Below, piece after piece: positions 60,406 through 64,000 of a stretch of DNA of 64,000 nucleotides. The notes below the pieces were generated by a model. That model made no database searches. It was not told the DNA's origin and was given only the letters and a program-made list of their open reading frames with translations. Source of the DNA: Apis mellifera (lineage: Eukaryota > Arthropoda > Insecta > Hymenoptera > Apidae); NCBI RefSeq assembly GCF_003254395.2, contig NC_037645.1:930001-994000 (forward strand), in the 5' to 3' direction. How positions within the stretch are numbered: position 1 is the first letter of the stretch; every line of letters begins with the position of its first letter. Made by a program: the position numbers and the translations under genes.

Positions 60406-61604
60406 CGACTTGTATAGCATCCAAGCATGCCAGCGATATTATTATCGTAGCTGCGAAACTTTCTATCTATCTAGGTAATCTCATCTTCTGCCCGCCACCT
60501 CCTTTATCTCTTGTCTTTCACTCAACTTCTTAAGTAGTCTTTTGTAAGTTGAATTAAAATAGACGTCAGGAAATATTCCTCGGACGATAACATACCAGCC
60601 ATCGGATGAAGGAAGTACAGTAATATACATATAAATGACCACGAATTTGTCCGTTTATATGGTCATTGGCCATCCCCACCCATTGGAAACGATCGGCCCC
60701 GAATGATTCCGAATAGTCCCGAACAATGGCCGTCTGTCCAGACATGGCGTGTGTCGGATTAAGACGCGAAACTTGTACAATTATCGTACGTGTATCGATA
60801 AAATCGATCGCTCGAAATGAAACGTGTGAAATTGTTGTTTGACCGAATCGATAATTACGATAAATAATGTTAAAGACGAGAAATATTATACACGGGAAGA
60901 AAAAAATCCGGGAGCCACCGTATAAATATGCAATGCTGCAGTTGACATATTCGCCGAGCGTACATAATACATTCATGAACGAGAATAGGTAGGGAGAAAG
61001 AGCACGAAGGTGGGGAGGAATACAATCGTAGAGTGGAATATGTAGCGTGTTGGTTTTAGTGACGCTCAATCTTTGCTTGTAAACCGCACTGGGAGGCCAT
61101 TACTTTGGAAGTCACGTTGTTATCCGACCACGAATCTCACTGTGAAAAGTTTAGATTTCGAGCGTGCTTCCAAATCAAATTCTTTCCACCTCCGCCCGGC
61201 TCGAATTGTTTCTTCGTTTTTCTTTCGCTTTGAACCGGCTACCGAGAATTCAACAAAGGGACGTCATTCGAGTTTTATGGTTAGGGAAGATTTACATCGA
61301 CAAAAGATAGACAAATGTGAATTCCTGGTGTACGTAGTAGATAAAAAAAAAAAAGAAAGAAAGAAAGGAAAAGAAAAATAAAGATAGGAGAAAATGTACG
61401 AGAGAAAATATCAATAAAAAAGAGGGGGGGAAAAATACGTAACACTTGTCGGACAGGGAAATACGAACAGGATTAATTTTAGCGCTTGTGACAGGTTTAA
61501 ATCAATAAGTATGAGAGCCACTGCGAAGCATAAATCATTGTTAGATTAAACCCTGGAGCACGCGGTAGTAGTAGATGGGGCAATGGCGCGCTTTCAGGAA
61601 ATAT

Positions 61605-61680
61605 AGGGTGACCCAAAAGTTCCGATCTATATTTCATTGAGTCATATACAGATCGACATGAACAATGCAATATGAAACTA
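61605..61680 (+). mobile_element. Mariner-like terminal relic
   Basis: AGGGTGACCCAAAAGTTCCG preceded by TA resembles the terminal inverted repeats of insect mariner elements, with subterminal sequence to about 61680. I found no second end and no transposase frame, so this is at best a truncated fossil. Family assignment is from recollection of the terminal pattern and needs a repeat-library search. Confidence 0.4.
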
Positions 61681-64000
61681 GGCTAATTGATCGAGTATTT
61701 TCATCTTTCTTTCGATAACTTTTTATGGCTATTGGCTTTTATTATATAATTTTTCTTTAAAAATTTTTCGAAATATTTAATTTCCAAAAAAAAATTTCAT
61801 CTCATCTTCAGATATGTTTACATCTATACTGAAATATAATATCGAAACTTTAATGCAATTCGCAAAAATTCAAGAATTAGAATTTCATAATTTCATAAGC
61901 AATAACGATCAAATTTCTCGAAAGCTTAAACGAAAGATTTTTATATATATCTGGAAAAAATCGTGCGTATTTTGAAAATTAAAAATTAATAATAAATATA
62001 ACCGCAATTAACGAGGTTGCTAATTAGCGCGCGCAATTTGAAGGCCAGTTCGCGACTAAAGTCATTTCCTTTAATGTAAGAAAATACGTTTTTGCTCGAT
62101 TCAGTCGGTCTGAATGAAAACAGTGCCACTTTGAACTGGTATGCGAGGATTGAAGCTAAAAGGAATTTGATTATGCTTGGTAGTTTACACACGGTGTTTC
62201 TGGATCGATCGAGCCACCCGCTGTCTCTCCCTACCTTTCGTACTGTCTTTCTCTCACTCTCTCCCACCCCTATTATCCCTCTCTTGGCTTCCTCCTCTCT
62301 TCCTAGTCCCTTTTGCTCTTTATCTGTCTAGTACACACGCTCTCTCTCCGTCTTCCCTTTTTCCTCTCTCTCTCTCTCTTTGTGCGTCCGTGTTTCCACG
62401 TCTTCTTCATACTGGTTTCGTCAAGGGTCATGTGTGAGGAATGGGAATTACTTTTTAAAAAGGAATAAAATGGAATCGCGTTCTCGGTTTGATTATGTTT
62501 GTACAAATTCAAATGTTAGATATTTTTTTACAATTTTCTTCCACGTTAGATACATAAAATTTTCTTTCACTTAAATTCGATAATATATATATTTTCTTTT
62601 CAGATTGTATTTTTAGCTGTATTTTCTTCTCGTAAAAGTAAGAAGATAATAATAAATAATGCATCTACGTCAATGAAAAGCAATCAAGGATTTCTTTCTA
62701 ATATATATCGTTAGTCATACATTACATGTCATAATTTTAATAGAATTTTCATGTAGATATGTATCATAGCCCTCTACATATTATCGAGATGACAAATTAT
62801 AGGTTATACGCGTCTCTTATAATTTATATATTAATCAAAAGAAACGTTTTATTGCCAAATTCAAGAGCGTTTATAATTTGCTATTATATAAAATTTTTTC
62901 GATTATAGCTCGATAAATTAACTTCTTTAGTTTCATTTGCACGAGAAAAAAAAAACAACAACGATAAATAAAAATACGGAGTAAGGGGGGAAAGTTTTTT
63001 TTGAAGTGGATTTACCCGATGCGAAATAACCGCAAACCATCGAATTATCCACAGTTGTAGCTCTTCTCTCCCCCCCTCCTTTGCTCGTCGAGTTCCAATA
63101 TTTTAGTTTTTTAGCTCGAAATCTTTGAACAGTTTTATGAAACTTAAACATCGTGCTTAAAACTTATAATTCCATGCAAAGAAAAAGTTTCGGCCAACTT
63201 CCACGTTTTATGTTTCATTTCTATTCATTATTCCGATGCTTCTTGAACGCGCCGATGCAAATTTTATCTTTTTAAGACGCGGCCACCGTCTTCCACCGGG
63301 ACGTTTCTAAACAGTTGAGCGACAAAGCGACGATGACTAAAGTAGCCGGCGAACCGGATTTCGTTAAATACTGCTGCGAACCGGAAGATCTGGATTCGTT
63401 CGATCCATCACGCGGATCGATTAACTTATCTCGATCCCAAAAACGAGATTACGAACCGTCAAATTTCAACTAAATATATTCGTCGTTTTTCTATTACGTC
63501 TCGTTATTAAAGAAATGATGGAAAGATGGCGTAATAAAAGTGGCTGCACGAATATTACGAAGATTTCGCATTGTCCTCTCCACGTGGATATCCCTTTGAA
63601 CGGATGCGTATTCATCTTTGATGTGTAAGATCGAGAAAAGTGATTAAATATTCTTGCGGTGGATATATAGAGCAACAATATGGAGAGAAACTTTTACTTT
63701 GTGTCCAGTGTGAAAGTGCGCTCCGTTATTAGCCCTTTTTTTTCCCTCCGTAAACGAAAGAAACAAACAATGAGGATAAAGGGAATGAGGGAAAAAGAGA
63801 GAGAGAGAAAGGGAGAAAAAAGAAAGAAAAAGAGAGAAAGAGGTGGGGATTTTATCGATCAAATGCATTTCCATGAAATTCAACGCTCTTTGTATGTTTC
63901 AAACTCTCGAAACGTATCTATATTGCGCAACGATAAATTTATTGGATAAACAAAATACGTCACTATATTGGATAAATAAATCGCAGAGTTCATTTTCACA

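Larger units (their letters stand above)
54892..64000 (-). other. Upstream intron or intergenic DNA of the ARID5 gene
   Basis: The family's first roughly 90 residues (N-terminal module before DEVLTISEK) should be encoded upstream of 54891, but I could not find them. The stretch is AT-rich with CT-rich patches (56740-57000, 57160-57290, 62215-62400). Two minus-strand frames at 58403-58741 and 58777-59121 are of mixed composition but unrecognised. Confidence 0.4.

Noticed and set aside
60566..61069. 167-codon minus-strand frame containing QWVG, considered for the missing ARID5 N-terminus
   Set aside because: Only four residues agree with the vertebrate start; the following conserved positions (GxHG, FYKAF, LYFLPEDTP) are absent and there is no suitable splice context.
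1..64000. tRNA, rRNA, known microRNAs, telomere repeats, CRISPR arrays, operons
   Set aside because: I looked for their characteristic words (tRNA B-box, common insect microRNA seeds, TTAGG arrays, spaced repeats) and saw none; bacterial-type features do not apply to this genome.

Overview
This is an animal nuclear genome window with no bacterial features. The organism is most likely an aculeate hymenopteran, probably a bee. The grounds are an AT-rich background with frequent TCGA/CpG words, many GA/CT microsatellites, few recognisable transposons, very short introns (77, 83 and 290 nt) inside a transcription-factor gene, and long Gln/His/Asn tracts in its coding sequence. The species call is inference.

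Two genes can be supported, both on the minus strand. The first lies at 49421-54891 and is an ARID5-family (ARID5A/ARID5B-like) DNA-binding regulator. Five exons join in frame to give 1184 visible residues: the end of the conserved N-terminal region, a GRP AT-hook-like basic stretch, a complete ARID domain split over three exons, and a long low-complexity C-terminal exon with a normal stop. The exons encoding the extreme N-terminus are not seen and should lie upstream, beyond 64000 or in short exons between 54900 and 64000. The second gene starts at 37564 with an 8-codon first coding exon that splices in phase to a 652-nt Pro/Gly-rich exon at 36291-36942. That exon ends at a consensus donor and no later exon was found, so the gene probably continues past position 1 through an intron of more than 36 kb. 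Its family is not certain; a LIM-domain-binding (Chip/LDB) N-terminus is only a guess.

Layout: 1-36290 is apparently non-coding, probably intron. It holds GA/CT-rich blocks, GC-rich islands, a 264-bp-period tandem duplication (6972-7512), a 266-bp MITE (14544-14809), an RFX X-box (25051-25064) and several palindromes. 37565 to about 40900 is a CpG-rich leader/promoter region. 41000-45900 is intergenic. 45900-49420 is T-run and TA-repeat rich and includes the 3' side of the ARID5 gene. 54892-64000 is upstream intron or intergenic DNA with a mariner-like relic near 61605.

Both genes look like nuclear regulators; nothing shows that they act together beyond lying in the same orientation. I found no tRNA, rRNA, known microRNA or CRISPR, and no new multi-gene system. 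The most interesting items are the reconstructed ARID5 gene, the micro-exon start of the Pro/Gly gene, the MITE, and regulatory-looking palindromes in the non-coding DNA.
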